From: Vagococcus xieshaowenii
GTDB taxonomy: Bacteria > Bacillota > Bacilli > Lactobacillales > Vagococcaceae
Reading direction: 5' to 3'
Assembly: GCF_004792515.1 (NCBI RefSeq)
Contig: NZ_CP038865.1
Span: 1,138,001-1,202,000 of the forward strand
Length of the DNA: 64,000 nucleotides
Shown: one piece after another, positions 20,384 to 31,165 of the stretch
Position numbering within the stretch: the stretch's first letter is position 1
How the letters are laid out: each line of letters starts with the position of its first letter
Notes under the pieces: generated by a model
The model's input: only the letters and a program-made list of their open reading frames with translations
Told to the model about the DNA's origin: nothing
The model's database searches: none
Position numbers and translations under genes: made by a program

Positions 20384-21488
20384 CTAATTTGCAAGACTAG
20401 AACGTAAATACGCATCAATAAAGCCGTCTAAATCTCCATCCATAACGGGTTGAACATTACCAACTTCATAATCCGTTCTGTGATCTTTAATCATCGAATA
20501 CGGATGGAAAACATACGAACGAATTTGAGAACCCCATCCGATTTCTTTTGTTTCCCCTCTTATTTCAGCTTCTTCTTGTGCTTTTTTCTCTAATTCTAAT
20601 TGATATAATTTAGCTTTTAACATTCCCATTGCTTGCTCACGGTTTTTTAACTGTGAACGTTGTGCTTGACTTGCAACCACCACACCCGTAGGTAAATGGG
20701 TAATACGAACGGCAGATTCCGTTTTATTGATATGTTGCCCACCTGCGCCACTAGCACGATACGTATCTATCTTTAAATCATCCGTGTTAATATCAATTTC
20801 AATTTCATCATTTAGTTCCGGCATGACATCAATAGAACAAAATGAAGTATGACGACGTGCATTAGAATCAAATGGAGAAATTCTGACCAAACGATGAACA
20901 CCCATTTCAGCTTTTAAATAACCATAGGCATTCAATCCGCTAATTAATAAGGTCACACTCTTAATACCCGCCTCATCTCCAGCTTGATAATCTAAGTATT
21001 CCACTTTATAGTCGTGCTGAGTTGCCCATCGTGTATACATACGCAAAAGCATTTCGCCCCAATCTTGAGATTCTGTTCCACCTGCTCCAGGATGGATTTC
21101 TAAGATGGCATTATTCTTATCGTATGGGCCATCTAGTAATTGAGCTAATTCATAGGCGGCTAATTTTTGTTTATAGGTGGCTAGACTTTCGATTAATTCT
21201 GTTTTTATTTCTTCATCCGGCTCTTCTTGAATCATTTCTAACATCATCATCAATTCATCTTGTTCTTCTGAAAGTGACATAAATTTTTGATACTTATCTT
21301 TTAATTCGTTAGACGCGTTAATCACTTTTTGAGCCGCCTGATTATCATCCCAGAAAGTTGGTTGCCCCATTTGATAATCAAAATCAGCAATCATTTCTTC
21401 AAGTTGATCTAAGTCAAAGAGACCCCCTAAAATCGGCTATTTTTTTACCAGTTGCTTGTAGTTCATTTTTTAAATCTGAAAGTTCCAT
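20384..21488 (-). CDS. prfB: Peptide chain release factor 2, with programmed +1 frameshift
   Basis: RF2 ends translation at UGA and UAA codons. The gene starts at ATG 21488 and reads 24 codons to an in-frame TGA at 21414-21416. The context is AGGGGGTCT-CTT-TGA-C, the classical autoregulatory site: an SD-like AGGGGG upstream of CUU UGA C. A +1 slip joins this to the 336-residue main frame that runs to 20384. The catalytic GGQ loop is in [17 protein letters not shown]. Low RF2 favours the frameshift, so the protein controls its own synthesis. Confidence 0.95.
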
Positions 21489-21504
21489 TCCAAATCGTCT
21501 CCTT

Positions 21505-21545
21505 ACATAATAAATACGGCAAAGAATATTCTTCGCCGCATTTAA
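21505..21545 (-). other. Inverted repeat between secA and prfB
   Basis: The minus strand reads CGGCGAAGAATATTCTTTGCCG, split here into two arms CGGCGAAGAAT and ATTCTTTGCCG. It is an almost perfect palindrome followed by an AT-rich, T-containing stretch. It may act as a weak terminator or attenuator between secA and prfB. The U-run is poor, so the function is uncertain. Confidence 0.4.
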
Positions 21546-21554
21546 CGTTATTAA

Positions 21555-24080
21555 TTAGTCTGTCAAACCATGACAGTTTTTATATTTTTTCCCACTTCCA
21601 CAAGGACAAAGATCGTTACGACCAATTTTTTCAGATGTAACTGGCTGACGTTTTTGTTCGCCACCTTGAACACGTCCTTGTTCAGGAGTTACTTCAACAG
21701 GTCGTTGTGCTGTGTTTTCACGTTGAACATTTTGGCGAATTTGAGCTTTCATGTAGATACGTGTTACATCATATTCAATTGCTCCCACCATGTTATTAAA
21801 CATCATGTAACCTTCTTGTTGATAATCAACTAATGGATTATTTTGACCGTACGCACGTAAGCCAATCGACTCACGTAATTGATCCATGGCATCAATATGG
21901 TCCGTCCATTTTTGGTCGACCACTTTAAGAATAACTACTTTTTGGAATTCTAATAATTGATCAGGTCCGTTTAGCTGTTGAGATTTTTCTTCAAAGATTT
22001 CTTTAGCTTTACCAAACAAGAAGTCTTTCATTTCAGCTGGTGTTTTAGCTTCAATATCACTCATTTGAATAGAATCTTCTGGTACCAAGCATGCTTTTGC
22101 AAAATCTAAGATTCCTTGTAAGTTCCAGTCCGCTTTATTTTCAGCCGTCGTATGATCGGTTACAACTCTATCAATTGTTCGTTCAATCATGCCTAAAACG
22201 ATGACGCTTAATTCTTTATCTTCTGTGATGATTTGATGACGTTGTTTATAGATAACTTCACGTTGTTCACGCATGACGTCATCATATTGTAAAATATTTT
22301 TACGTGTATCATAGTTGTTACCTTCGACACGTTTTTGAGCTCCCTCAACTTGTTTTGATAACATACCGCTTTGAATTACTGCGTCCTCACCTTCAATTTT
22401 GAAACGATCTAGCATAATTTTCACACGATCAGATCCGAAACGACGCATTAAATCATCTTCTAGTGATAGGTAGAATTGAGACACACCTGGATCTCCTTGA
22501 CGACCCGAACGACCACGTAACTGATTATCAATACGACGTGATTCATGTCGTTCTGTTCCGATTACTGCTAGTCCACCTAATTCTTTAACACCAAAACCTA
22601 ATTTAATATCTGTCCCACGACCAGCCATGTTTGTTGCTATTGTAACAGCACCTTTTTGGCCAGCGTTTAAAATAATTTCTGCTTCTTTAAAGTGGTTTTT
22701 TGCATTTAACACTTCATGCGGTACATTTTCTTTTTCTAATAAGCGTGAAATATATTCAGATGTTTCCACGGCCACTGTACCAACTAATACAGGTTGTCCT
22801 TTGCGATGACGTTCTTTAATATCTTTTACCACAGCTTGGAATTTACTTTCAAGCGTTGGATATAATAAATCTGGGCGATCATCACGAGCAATTACACGGT
22901 TCGTTGGAATTTGAATCACTTGCATGTTATAGATTTCACGGAATTCTTCTTCTTCAGTCTTAGCGGTCCCTGTCATTCCTGCTAATTTTTTGTACATACG
23001 GAAGAAGTTCTGATACGTGATATTAGCCATAGTTTTTGTTTCATCTTCGATTTCAACGCCTTCTTTGGCTTCGATTGCTTGATGTAAGCCATCTGAATAA
23101 CGACGACCATCCATGATACGACCAGTAAATTGGTCAACAATCATGACTTTACCTTCTTGAACCACGTAGTCAATATCACTTAACATAATATAGTTTGCTC
23201 GTAGCGCGTTATCTAAATGATGCGTTAACGCTGTATTATCAATATCATATAAGTTTTCTAAACCAAAGTTCTCTTCGGCTTTAGAAATTCCTTCATCGGT
23301 AAACGCAATCGTTTTTGATTGCACATCGATTTTATAGTCTTCTTCGGCTTTCAAACGTTTAACAAAGTTATCTGCTCGAGTGTATAACGCAGTAGATTTC
23401 TCTGCTTGACCTGAGATAATTAAAGGTGTACGAGCTTCATCAATTAAAATTGAGTCAACCTCATCGACAATCGCATAATTTAACGGACGTTGGACCATTT
23501 GTTCACGGTAAACCACCATGTTATCTCTTAAATAGTCAAACCCTAACTCACTGTTTGTACTATAAGTAATATCACAAGCATAAGCTAAACGTTTTTCTTC
23601 AGAAGTTTTTGAGTTCAAATTCAACCCAACTGTTAATCCCAAGAAATTGTATAACTCACCCATTTCACTGGCATCACGTGTTGATAAATATTCATTAACC
23701 GTCACAACGTGTACGCCTTCACCTGTTAAAGCATTCAAGTAAACAGGCATTGTAGCAGTTAATGTTTTACCCTCACCAGTTTTCATTTCTGGAATGTTAC
23801 CGTTATGTAAGACGATACCACCCATCATTTGCACTTTGTATGGATATAACCCTAAGACACGCTTTGCCGCTTCACGAACAACAGCAAATGCTTCAACTAA
23901 TAAATCATCTACTGTTTCTCCTTTAGCAATACGTTCTTTAAATTCTGTTGTTTTAGCTTTTAATTCCTCATCGGACAAAGCCGCCGTTTGCTCACCCAAT
24001 CCATCAATTTGGTCAGCAATTTTTTCTAATCGTTTAATTTCTTTTTTATCGTTCTCAATGATTTTCTTGATGAAATTCAT
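21555..24080 (-). CDS. secA: Preprotein translocase ATPase SecA
   Basis: SecA drives export of unfolded preproteins through SecYEG. The 841 residues match the usual housekeeping SecA1 size. Walker A MKTGEGKT lies near residue 105 and the DEAD-like Walker [17 protein letters not shown] near 210. The C-terminal zinc motif [14 protein letters not shown] binds SecB-like partners or lipids. It is encoded directly upstream of prfB. The start [11 protein letters not shown] at 24080 is preceded by GAAGGGAA. No second SecA is visible. Confidence 0.97.
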   Translation of the reverse strand: MNFIKKIIENDKKEIKRLEKIADQIDGLGEQTAALSDEELKAKTTEFKERIAKGETVDDLLVEAFAVVREAAKRVLGLYPYKVQMMGGIVLHNGNIPEMKTGEGKTLTATMPVYLNALTGEGVHVVTVNEYLSTRDASEMGELYNFLGLTVGLNLNSKTSEEKRLAYACDITYSTNSELGFDYLRDNMVVYREQMVQRPLNYAIVDEVDSILIDEARTPLIISGQAEKSTALYTRADNFVKRLKAEEDYKIDVQSKTIAFTDEGISKAEENFGLENLYDIDNTALTHHLDNALRANYIMLSDIDYVVQEGKVMIVDQFTGRIMDGRRYSDGLHQAIEAKEGVEIEDETKTMANITYQNFFRMYKKLAGMTGTAKTEEEEFREIYNMQVIQIPTNRVIARDDRPDLLYPTLESKFQAVVKDIKERHRKGQPVLVGTVAVETSEYISRLLEKENVPHEVLNAKNHFKEAEIILNAGQKGAVTIATNMAGRGTDIKLGFGVKELGGLAVIGTERHESRRIDNQLRGRSGRQGDPGVSQFYLSLEDDLMRRFGSDRVKIMLDRFKIEGEDAVIQSGMLSKQVEGAQKRVEGNNYDTRKNILQYDDVMREQREVIYKQRHQIITEDKELSVIVLGMIERTIDRVVTDHTTAENKADWNLQGILDFAKACLVPEDSIQMSDIEAKTPAEMKDFLFGKAKEIFEEKSQQLNGPDQLLEFQKVVILKVVDQKWTDHIDAMDQLRESIGLRAYGQNNPLVDYQQEGYMMFNNMVGAIEYDVTRIYMKAQIRQNVQRENTAQRPVEVTPEQGRVQGGEQKRQPVTSEKIGRNDLCPCGSGKKYKNCHGLTD

Positions 24081-24341
24081 TTAGCTATCGTTCCCTTCTC
24101 TAACTCACTTTTTATAAAATAACTTTAAATTCGTATCATTATTCATTTTAGCATTAATAGGCTGAAAATAGAAATATTTTTATTAATAAATCCTTATGAT
24201 TATTAAACTCTTATACTTTATAATATTTTTTCACCTAATCTTCATAATTTTTTCACATTATTTATTGTAAAATATTATATAATCATACAATAAAATAAAA
24301 TTCCTTGTAATATTATTTTTATTAAAAATTGGAGGAGCATT
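24081..24341. other. Divergent intergenic region between secA and the Mga-type gene
   Basis: These 261 bp must carry the promoters of secA (minus) and of the Mga-like regulator (plus). A TATAAT lies at about 24276-24281 on the plus strand, 60 bp before the GTG start, with only poor -35 matches. The base composition is extremely AT-rich. Confidence 0.4.
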
Positions 24342-25889
24342 GTGAAAACTAAAAATTTTTTATCGATGAATAAAGTCAATAAACTGAAAATAATTCAATA
24401 TTTCATTAAAAACAAACACAAAAATTTTAATATTAATGACTTGTCTCAATATTTAGAGATACCAACATCTACTCTTAAACGTCACATTAAAGAAATAAAT
24501 CACGACGTATCTATAGTTAGTGAACAAAAAGAGCTTATTATTAAAAAAAATAGCTATGATTATCATTTGACAGAATTATCTAAAGAAAATGGTAATCTAT
24601 ACACTAAAATATACAGAGAATATCTTGATAATTCAAACATGTTCAGATTAGGGTTATTATTCGTAAAATATGATCAATTATCTATACAACTAATTATCGA
24701 AGAGTTATCCCTGAGTAAAACGCCAGTTTATGAAACAATTAATGATTTAGATAACTTTCTAAAAACTTATGGACTTCAAATAGAAAAAAATGACATAGGA
24801 TCATTTAAAATTAGTGGTCCTGAATTAAATATACGAATTTTTATATGTAATTTATTAATGCATGCTATCCCTGAGGAAACTTGGCCTTTCAACTTTTCAA
24901 AAAGTACCATAAAAAATCATCTGGTGAGAATTGACCATCTAGAAAAACAATCTGAACGTATGAAATCTTGTTTTCATCAATTTAATGCGATTATTTTAAA
25001 TCGTATTAAATATGGAAATTTTTTGAATTTTGAAGAAGATAAACTGGCATCTATACCTGATATAGACTTTCCAATATGGAAGGAATTAAATATCATTAAT
25101 TTTGATTCTTATTTCCGTAACGAGGGCATTAGAAAATCCGAAGAAATCACCTATAAAATTATGATTATCAGTCTATTTCCAAATTTATTTCTAGAGAAAG
25201 ATGTTCAACTAATGGGTAAAAAGCTTCTAGAAAAACCCGATGAGCTTGTAACGTGTTTTTATACTTACCTTAGAGAAGCAACAACAAAATTAGAACTTAA
25301 GTCTACATCAGAGTCCCTTGAGTTTTGTCTATTTCATCTCGTTATTCATAATAAATTCGCTCGCCTAGTTGAAGGGATTAACACTACTCATTTATTAAAT
25401 TTACAATTTGATACCCCTCAAAGTCTAATTTGTCAGCATCAATTACCTTGGAAACGCAAGAGATATCAAGAACTAGTAGAAATATATCTACCAATCATAA
25501 ATAAAAAATCACCCAATTTAAAGGGAACACTTCTAAGAGATGATTATATTCTATACATTAATACCATAGCCATGATTATGTCTTTACTTCACTTACCTAT
25601 AACCATGAAAGCTGTAAAATTACATTTTGACTTTGGAAAAGATGAGATTTCAAAAAAAATTGTGATTCAAAAAATAGAATCTATTTATCAGCCTCACATT
25701 TATAAGATTATTGAAACCCCGGAAGAAGCCGATATAATTTTTTGTAATCACCTTTATCATTTTACAACAGACCAACGAATCTATATTAAAGATATTATGG
25801 ATTTCGAAACTATCAATGTAATTAGTAATGCGATTAATAGTAAACTATTAAGTCTAAGATTCAAAAAAGCTTTAGATTATAAAAAGTAA
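24342..25889 (+). CDS. Mga/AtxA-type helix-turn-helix transcriptional regulator
   Basis: The 515-residue protein has the layout of the Mga family of virulence and surface-protein regulators. An N-terminal winged helix-turn-helix lies at about 12-55 (IIQYFIKNKHKNFNINDLSQYLEI). A second HTH-like segment follows near 115-150 (IIEELSLSKTPVYETINDLDNFL), then PRD-like helical repeats and an EIIB-like C-terminus. The start is GTG at 24342 behind GGAGGAG. It is on the opposite strand to its neighbours and is much richer in AT. It lies just upstream of a secreted protein gene on the same strand, its likely target. The regulated signal is unknown. Confidence 0.8.
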   Translation: MKTKNFLSMNKVNKLKIIQYFIKNKHKNFNINDLSQYLEIPTSTLKRHIKEINHDVSIVSEQKELIIKKNSYDYHLTELSKENGNLYTKIYREYLDNSNMFRLGLLFVKYDQLSIQLIIEELSLSKTPVYETINDLDNFLKTYGLQIEKNDIGSFKISGPELNIRIFICNLLMHAIPEETWPFNFSKSTIKNHLVRIDHLEKQSERMKSCFHQFNAIILNRIKYGNFLNFEEDKLASIPDIDFPIWKELNIINFDSYFRNEGIRKSEEITYKIMIISLFPNLFLEKDVQLMGKKLLEKPDELVTCFYTYLREATTKLELKSTSESLEFCLFHLVIHNKFARLVEGINTTHLLNLQFDTPQSLICQHQLPWKRKRYQELVEIYLPIINKKSPNLKGTLLRDDYILYINTIAMIMSLLHLPITMKAVKLHFDFGKDEISKKIVIQKIESIYQPHIYKIIETPEEADIIFCNHLYHFTTDQRIYIKDIMDFETINVISNAINSKLLSLRFKKALDYKK

Positions 25890-25908
25890 TATTTTTCTAA
25901 TAAAATTT

Positions 25909-25937
25909 CGAAGTATTTAACATACTTCGTTTTTTTA
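25909..25937 (+). terminator. Terminator after the Mga-type regulator
   Basis: The stem CGAAGTAT/ATACTTCG with loop TTAAC is followed by seven T residues on the plus strand, 20 bp after the stop codon. The secreted-protein gene downstream therefore probably has its own promoter. Confidence 0.85.
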
Positions 25938-26156
25938 TATACTTTTTTTGTTTCTATACTAACCTTTCCTAAAAAAATTATTTAGATTAAAAATTAAAGT
26001 TCTTATTATTTTTAATCTTTTTTTTAATTGTTGATAAAACGTAAAAAAATAAGGAATAATCATCAATTAATCCCCTTATAATAAAAAAACATCCCACAGA
26101 ATTGGTTAATAAAATTAACAGATATCTACGGAATATTTTTATAAGGAGAAACACAC
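25938..26156 (+). other. Leader/promoter region of the secreted coiled-coil protein gene
   Basis: This is about 220 bp of AT-rich non-coding sequence between the regulator's terminator and the next start codon. It ends in ATAAGGAGAAACACAC before the ATG, a strong ribosome site. This is where an Mga-family activator would be expected to bind. I cannot name a specific operator. Confidence 0.4.
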
Positions 26157-27461
26157 ATGAAATTAAAATTAATCACAACATTACTAATTACAACAACTTC
26201 CTTAACCTATGGAAGTCTTACTGGAATAAAGAAAATAGAAACTAACAAGATATCAAAAGAATTGCACGAAAAAATGAACAATCTCAATTATATAGATCAG
26301 CAATTAGATTCTTATTATGTCACCAACGATGATATAACGGTTATAAAATACGATAAAACGCATGAAATCACCCAACTAATTAAGCATATTAATTTAGATA
26401 GCGCTAAGACAAAAGCAGAAATAAACCATTCAAAATTAAAAGCTAATGTAAAAAAAATCCTCAACAAACAAAAGTTAATATTAAAAAAAGCAAATGATTT
26501 AATAGATGAAGGCGAAGCTACCGAAGCTTTAGCTAATTTATTCGAATACGAAACAATTATTCATTATAACTTATCTGAAGCAACTTTGAATCATACTGCT
26601 AATAAAGAAGACCTTAAGAAAATTGAAGAAAAATTACATTCATTAAAAAATAAACAACAAGCAACAAATTTGAAGGAGCTTATTGCTGATTCAGAAAATA
26701 TTCTCACCCATAGAACTAATTATCAAAGCGAACTTCAAGACGCTTTAGATAACAGTGATGATACAAACTATCTTGATAAACTTATAGATAATTCCGAAAA
26801 AAACATTGCATTAATTGAATCACCTAGACTAGAAAATAAAATAAATAAACAAATTAATAAAATAAAAATTAAATCTAAAAATATAAAAAAAGAAAAAGAA
26901 GAAGAACAGCGTTTAGCCAAATTAAAACAACAAGAACTTGATAAACTAGAAACTGAAAAAAATCAGAATAACAATGACGTAGAAATTAAAGAAAGTCAAT
27001 TAAATACAACTTTAAATGATACTCAATCTGAACAAACTACAGAAAACTCAACTGAAACCAGGTCTGAAGCTGAAGTTGTTCCTGAACCTGAAGTTGAAGT
27101 TGCTCCTAGAACTGATGGCATAAACTTTAACGGTTATCACTTTGATATTGGTTGGTTCGGTGGAAGTGGTGGATCTCATGTCCCTACGTGGACCCCTTAT
27201 ATTTATCGTTGGAGTGAACTACCTAACTTATATCTAGCAGAAAAACAAAGCGATGTTGGTAATGCTGTATGGTCTTTACAAATTGGGAGTAAAATTGTAG
27301 TAGATGGACAAACTTACACTGTTTATAAATACAGTAATGGCGTTAATAATCAAAATGGAGAATCTTATAATTTAACTGTCAGCCAAGGTGCCCCTATTAC
27401 AATCGTAACATGTGAAACTAATAACGAGTGGTCTTTACAAAGCATGTGGTTTGCTGGATAA
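26157..27461 (+). CDS. Secreted coiled-coil protein with a degenerate sortase-like C-terminal domain
   Basis: The 434 residues begin with a Sec signal peptide (about 1-20). A long charged helical region (about 30-270) rich in Lys, Glu and Asn is probably a coiled coil. A Thr/Glu/Pro-rich linker (about 275-320) precedes a glycine/aromatic stretch and an approximately 85-residue end domain. That end resembles the second half of sortases: SLQIGSKIVVDGQTYTVYK, then the TLxTC-like strand ITIVTCE. The catalytic His position reads AEKQ, and no Arg follows the Cys, so transpeptidase activity is unlikely. No LPxTG anchor is present. It is probably controlled by the upstream Mga-type gene. Its function is unknown. 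Confidence 0.65.
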   Translation: MKLKLITTLLITTTSLTYGSLTGIKKIETNKISKELHEKMNNLNYIDQQLDSYYVTNDDITVIKYDKTHEITQLIKHINLDSAKTKAEINHSKLKANVKKILNKQKLILKKANDLIDEGEATEALANLFEYETIIHYNLSEATLNHTANKEDLKKIEEKLHSLKNKQQATNLKELIADSENILTHRTNYQSELQDALDNSDDTNYLDKLIDNSEKNIALIESPRLENKINKQINKIKIKSKNIKKEKEEEQRLAKLKQQELDKLETEKNQNNNDVEIKESQLNTTLNDTQSEQTTENSTETRSEAEVVPEPEVEVAPRTDGINFNGYHFDIGWFGGSGGSHVPTWTPYIYRWSELPNLYLAEKQSDVGNAVWSLQIGSKIVVDGQTYTVYKYSNGVNNQNGESYNLTVSQGAPITIVTCETNNEWSLQSMWFAG

Positions 27462-27610
27462 CAACTAAATAGTATATATAAATATTAAAATCTATCACAC
27501 AGACCATTAACATATAAAATGTGACATTATTTATTGACAAACATTTCAAAATCCACAGTTCAAAAAAAAAACGGCTCTTTGTCAAATTGGACTGATGAGT
27601 AATTTTAGCC

Positions 27611-27655
27611 AACCATGAAATTGGGGAAAACATTCTCTGATTTCATGGTTTTTTG
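27611..27655 (+). terminator. Hairpin at the 3' end of the ISL3 element
   Basis: Arms AACCATGAAAT and ATTTCATGGTT enclose an 18-nt loop, with a T-run on the plus strand. Located just past the transposase stop, it could stop transcription entering the element from the plus-strand islet. Confidence 0.6.
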
Positions 27656-27659
27656 TTAT

Positions 27660-28964
27660 TTAATGATTAACTTCTATCAAACCTTCGGTTAAAAAGATTC
27701 TAATCCTCATATTGCTGAAAGATTTGAATCCATAAGAAACTCGTTTTAATGTTTTGATGTGTGTATTCTTTGCTTCAATCTTCCCATTTGAATAGGGATG
27801 TATTAAAGCATTGGTAATTCCTTCTTGATGACGTATTAGGTTTTGTACTTGTCCTTTAAACTCTTCATCTAATTCTTCTGGTAAAGTATTCAATAATTCA
27901 AAGAATCGTTCATATTCTTTTCTTCTAAATGAATCTAATAAATCATGGAAGTAGCCATAGGCTAATTTTAGAGGTTCGGAAAAATCTAATAACCGATCAA
28001 TCATCATCTGTTCGGTCAAATAAGGATACTTATTTGACCGAAAGCTCGGCCATCTTTTGTATTCAGAGATATTAATGTCTAATCTATTTTTAAGTAGGAA
28101 GCGCCAATTTTTCTTAAGTTTACTTGCTTCTACTTTATGTCCCGATGCCTTGAGTTTTTTCATTTCCCGTACTCTGAAACTATTAAAGGCTTCATTCAAA
28201 TGTTTAACAATATGAAAACGATCAATGATTAATTCAGCATTTGGAAAGATATCCTTCACTAATTGGAAATAAGCTGCATTCATATCTGTCACAAGGTATT
28301 TTACTTTAAAACGTTCTTCATCTGGATAACCATTAAAGTGAGGCATGAGATAATTTAATGGTCTACTTTCCAATATTTCTACTAATCGCCCTGAATTGCC
28401 ATCAGCACAAATAAAACTCATAGAGTCTTCTATGGCTGTATGCGAACGGAATTCATCAACCATTAAAACCTCAGGCAACCAACGGTTTTTGGGACTAGGA
28501 AGGTAAGTTTCTAACGATTTTAATACCTGAATCACTTTACTTATTGAAACACTACATAATTTAGCAATTAGTTTTAGAGATATTCTTTCACCTAATAACT
28601 CAATAATTTTGCCTTCAATTATCCTTGAAACATTGTGACAAGGTTTAACTAAATCAATTTGAGCAGTCCAGTGCTTATTACAGTTGCGACAACGATAGCG
28701 TTGCTTAGACAGCTTCATAGAGACAATTCCTGTGTTCTCATGTGTTAATAGAATCTCTACTTCTTTAGAACCATTCTTAACAATAACGTACTTGCCGTCG
28801 CATTCTCTTGGAGAAGAGTCACAATTAGGGCAAGCTATCGTTTTAGGTTTATAGCTCGCTTTTATAATTTTCGCAGGCTTATTACGATAGGTTCCTTCGG
28901 AAACACTAGAAATTGTTAGATTAGAGTCTTCAATTCCATAAATTTTTTTGATATCATTAATCAT
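27660..28964 (-). CDS. ISL3-family transposase
   Basis: The 434-residue transposase is full length. An N-terminal zinc-binding region has CPNCD (about 43-47) and CRNCNKHW (about 92-99). A helix-turn-helix follows, then the DDE catalytic core with Asp in LMVDEFRSH, Asp in LVTDMNAAYF and Glu in NGKIEAKNTH. All three acidic residues are present and the frame is open, so it is likely active. Its start ATG lies behind AAAGGAGCGATATGCT. Confidence 0.93.
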   Translation of the reverse strand: MINDIKKIYGIEDSNLTISSVSEGTYRNKPAKIIKASYKPKTIACPNCDSSPRECDGKYVIVKNGSKEVEILLTHENTGIVSMKLSKQRYRCRNCNKHWTAQIDLVKPCHNVSRIIEGKIIELLGERISLKLIAKLCSVSISKVIQVLKSLETYLPSPKNRWLPEVLMVDEFRSHTAIEDSMSFICADGNSGRLVEILESRPLNYLMPHFNGYPDEERFKVKYLVTDMNAAYFQLVKDIFPNAELIIDRFHIVKHLNEAFNSFRVREMKKLKASGHKVEASKLKKNWRFLLKNRLDINISEYKRWPSFRSNKYPYLTEQMMIDRLLDFSEPLKLAYGYFHDLLDSFRRKEYERFFELLNTLPEELDEEFKGQVQNLIRHQEGITNALIHPYSNGKIEAKNTHIKTLKRVSYGFKSFSNMRIRIFLTEGLIEVNH

Positions 28965-29200
28965 AGCATATCGCTCCTTTTGTTTGTTTTGTGTGGTAAC
29001 TTAATTTTAACAAAAGGCGATATGTTTTTTTAAGATTAAATACAAAAATAGGGCTGAAGAAGGAATAAACCTTCATCAGTCCTATTTATTATAGAGCCAT
29101 TTATTTAAAATCATAGCATATCTGACGTTTTTTTGAACTCGCGTGACTATTACTAGTATATAGTCAATGAGTAGCTTTTGTTTAAATTTATAGTATTGTC

Positions 29201-31024
29201 TTAATCCTCATCCATCTTAAGCACAGCCATAAATGCCTCTTGTGGCACTTCAACTGATCCAATTGATTTCATACGTTTTTTACCTTCTTTTTGTTTCTCT
29301 AACAATTTACGTTTACGTGAAACATCTCCACCATAACATTTTGCTAATACGTTTTTACGTAAAGCTTTGATGTTAGAACGAGCAACAATTTTTTGACCAA
29401 TGGCTGCCTGAACAGGCACTTCGAATTGTTGACGTGGAATTAAGGCTTTTAATTTTTCGACAATCACTTTACCACGATCATAAGCGAAATCTTTATGCAC
29501 GATAAAGCTTAAGGCATCGACTTTTTCAGCATTTAATAAGATATCCATCTTGACTAAACGACTTGGTTTGTAACCGATGATATCATAATCAAGTGACGCG
29601 TAACCTTTTGTGCTTGATTTTAATGTATCAAAGAAATCATAGACGATTTCTGATAATGGCAGTTCATAAACAACATTAACGCGGTAGTCATCTAAATAAT
29701 CCATCGTGATGAACTCCCCACGCTTACGTTGTGATAGTTCCATAACCGCCCCAACATACTCATTTGGCACCATAATAGAGGCTTTAACATAAGGTTCTTC
29801 CACGTGATCAATTACACCTTGCTCAGGGAATTCAGCTGGGTTATCTACGACCAATTCTGTGCCGTCCGTTTTCGTGACATGATAAATTACCGACGGAGCA
29901 GTTGTAATTAATTCTAAATTAAATTCACGTTCTAAACGTTCTTGAATAACGTCCATGTGTAATAATCCTAAGAAGCCACAACGGAAACCAAAGCCTAAAG
30001 CTTGAGAAGTTTCTGGCTCAAACTCTAATGCAGAGTCATTTAATTGCAATTTTTCTAGTGCTTCTCGCAACTCAACGTATTTTGATGTATCAATTGGATA
30101 CAATCCACAGTAAACCATCGGATTCATTTTGCGGTAACCTTCTAACGCTTCACTTGCTGGGTTATTTGCTAATGTCACGGTATCCCCAACTTGTGTGTCT
30201 TGGACGGTTTTAATACTTGCAGTGATATAACCAACATCCCCAACAGATAACACGTCACGAGGCACTGGCTTAGGAGAAAAAATCCCAACTTCTGTGACAT
30301 CAAATGTTTTACCATTCTGCATTAACATGATTTTATCACCAGGTTTTACCATTCCATCAACGATACGAACATTTAAAATAACCCCACGATAGCTATCATA
30401 AACCGAGTCAAAAATTAATGCTTTTAATGGAGCATCTAAGTCACCCTCTGGAGCAGGAACTTTTTCAACGATTTGTTCTAAAATTTCACCAATCCCAATA
30501 CCTGATTTTGCACTAGCAAGAACTGCTTCAGATGCATCGATTCCTACGACTGTTTCGATTTCTTGACGTACTTTTTCAGGATCTGCTGCTGGCAAATCGA
30601 TTTTGTTAATAATGGGTAAAATTTCTAAATCATTATCTACAGCTAAGTAGACGTTAGCTAATGTTTGTGCTTCAATCCCTTGTGCGGCATCCACAACTAA
30701 TAATGCACCCTCACAAGCAGCCAAACTACGAGATACTTCATACGTAAAATCGACATGTCCTGGTGTATCGATTAAATGGAAAATATAATCTTCACCATCT
30801 TTTGCTGTATATGTCAATTCAACAGCGTTTAATTTAATTGTAATGCCTCGTTCTCTTTCAAGATCCATCGAGTCTAATAATTGATCTTGCATTTCACGAC
30901 TTGAAACAGTTTCTGTTTGTTGTAAAATACGGTCGGCCAATGTTGATTTACCATGGTCGATATGGGCAATAATCGAAAAATTACGAATTTTGCTTTGTCT
31001 TTCTCTTAATTTTTTAATGTCCAT
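29201..31024 (-). CDS. lepA: Elongation factor 4 (LepA), ribosome back-translocase GTPase
   Basis: EF4/LepA is a ribosome-binding GTPase that resembles EF-G and acts in initiation and under stress. The 607 residues carry the G-domain motifs [10 protein letters not shown] (about 20-29), DTPGHVDF and NKIDLP, then domain II, and the LepA-specific C-terminal domain ending near [19 protein letters not shown]. Length and motifs are standard. The ATG at 31024 follows AGGAACTAAATAA. The ISL3 element lies immediately downstream but has not damaged the gene. Confidence 0.97.
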   Translation of the reverse strand: MDIKKLRERQSKIRNFSIIAHIDHGKSTLADRILQQTETVSSREMQDQLLDSMDLERERGITIKLNAVELTYTAKDGEDYIFHLIDTPGHVDFTYEVSRSLAACEGALLVVDAAQGIEAQTLANVYLAVDNDLEILPIINKIDLPAADPEKVRQEIETVVGIDASEAVLASAKSGIGIGEILEQIVEKVPAPEGDLDAPLKALIFDSVYDSYRGVILNVRIVDGMVKPGDKIMLMQNGKTFDVTEVGIFSPKPVPRDVLSVGDVGYITASIKTVQDTQVGDTVTLANNPASEALEGYRKMNPMVYCGLYPIDTSKYVELREALEKLQLNDSALEFEPETSQALGFGFRCGFLGLLHMDVIQERLEREFNLELITTAPSVIYHVTKTDGTELVVDNPAEFPEQGVIDHVEEPYVKASIMVPNEYVGAVMELSQRKRGEFITMDYLDDYRVNVVYELPLSEIVYDFFDTLKSSTKGYASLDYDIIGYKPSRLVKMDILLNAEKVDALSFIVHKDFAYDRGKVIVEKLKALIPRQQFEVPVQAAIGQKIVARSNIKALRKNVLAKCYGGDVSRKRKLLEKQKEGKKRMKSIGSVEVPQEAFMAVLKMDED

Positions 31025-31132
31025 TTATTTAGTTCCTACTTTCTATTTCAATCAGCATTTACTATTATAACAAGATTCTTCTTCATTTTAAAGAATCTTT
31101 GTAAAAACCTCAACAAATATCCAAAAAACAAG

Positions 31133-31158
31133 CGAAAAAGGAGACAAAACTGTCTCCT
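31133..31158 (-). terminator. Terminator after clpB
   Basis: A GGAGACA stem with a 4-nt loop is followed by TTTTT on the minus strand, 8 bp beyond the clpB stop. Confidence 0.85.
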
Positions 31159-31165
31159 CTTCTCA

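Larger units (their letters stand above)
27573..29098 (-). mobile_element. ISL3-family insertion sequence, intact
   Basis: The element is 1526 bp. Its imperfect terminal inverted repeats share GGCTCT and, further in, GGACTGATGA: the left end starts at 27573 and the right end finishes at 29098. The single transposase gene fills most of it. I see no convincing 8-bp target duplication: the left flank ends AAAAAAAC and the right flank starts ATTTATTT. This suggests that one flank has been altered after insertion. It sits about 110 bp beyond the secreted-protein gene and 100 bp before the lepA stop. Confidence 0.88.

Noticed and set aside
27565-29106. An 8-bp target duplication flanking the ISL3 element
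   Set aside because: The left flank AAAAAAAC and right flank ATTTATTT do not match in any reading.
24081-29200. A prophage or conjugative element around the Mga islet
   Set aside because: No integrase, structural or conjugation genes and no attachment repeats are present; only one IS is seen.
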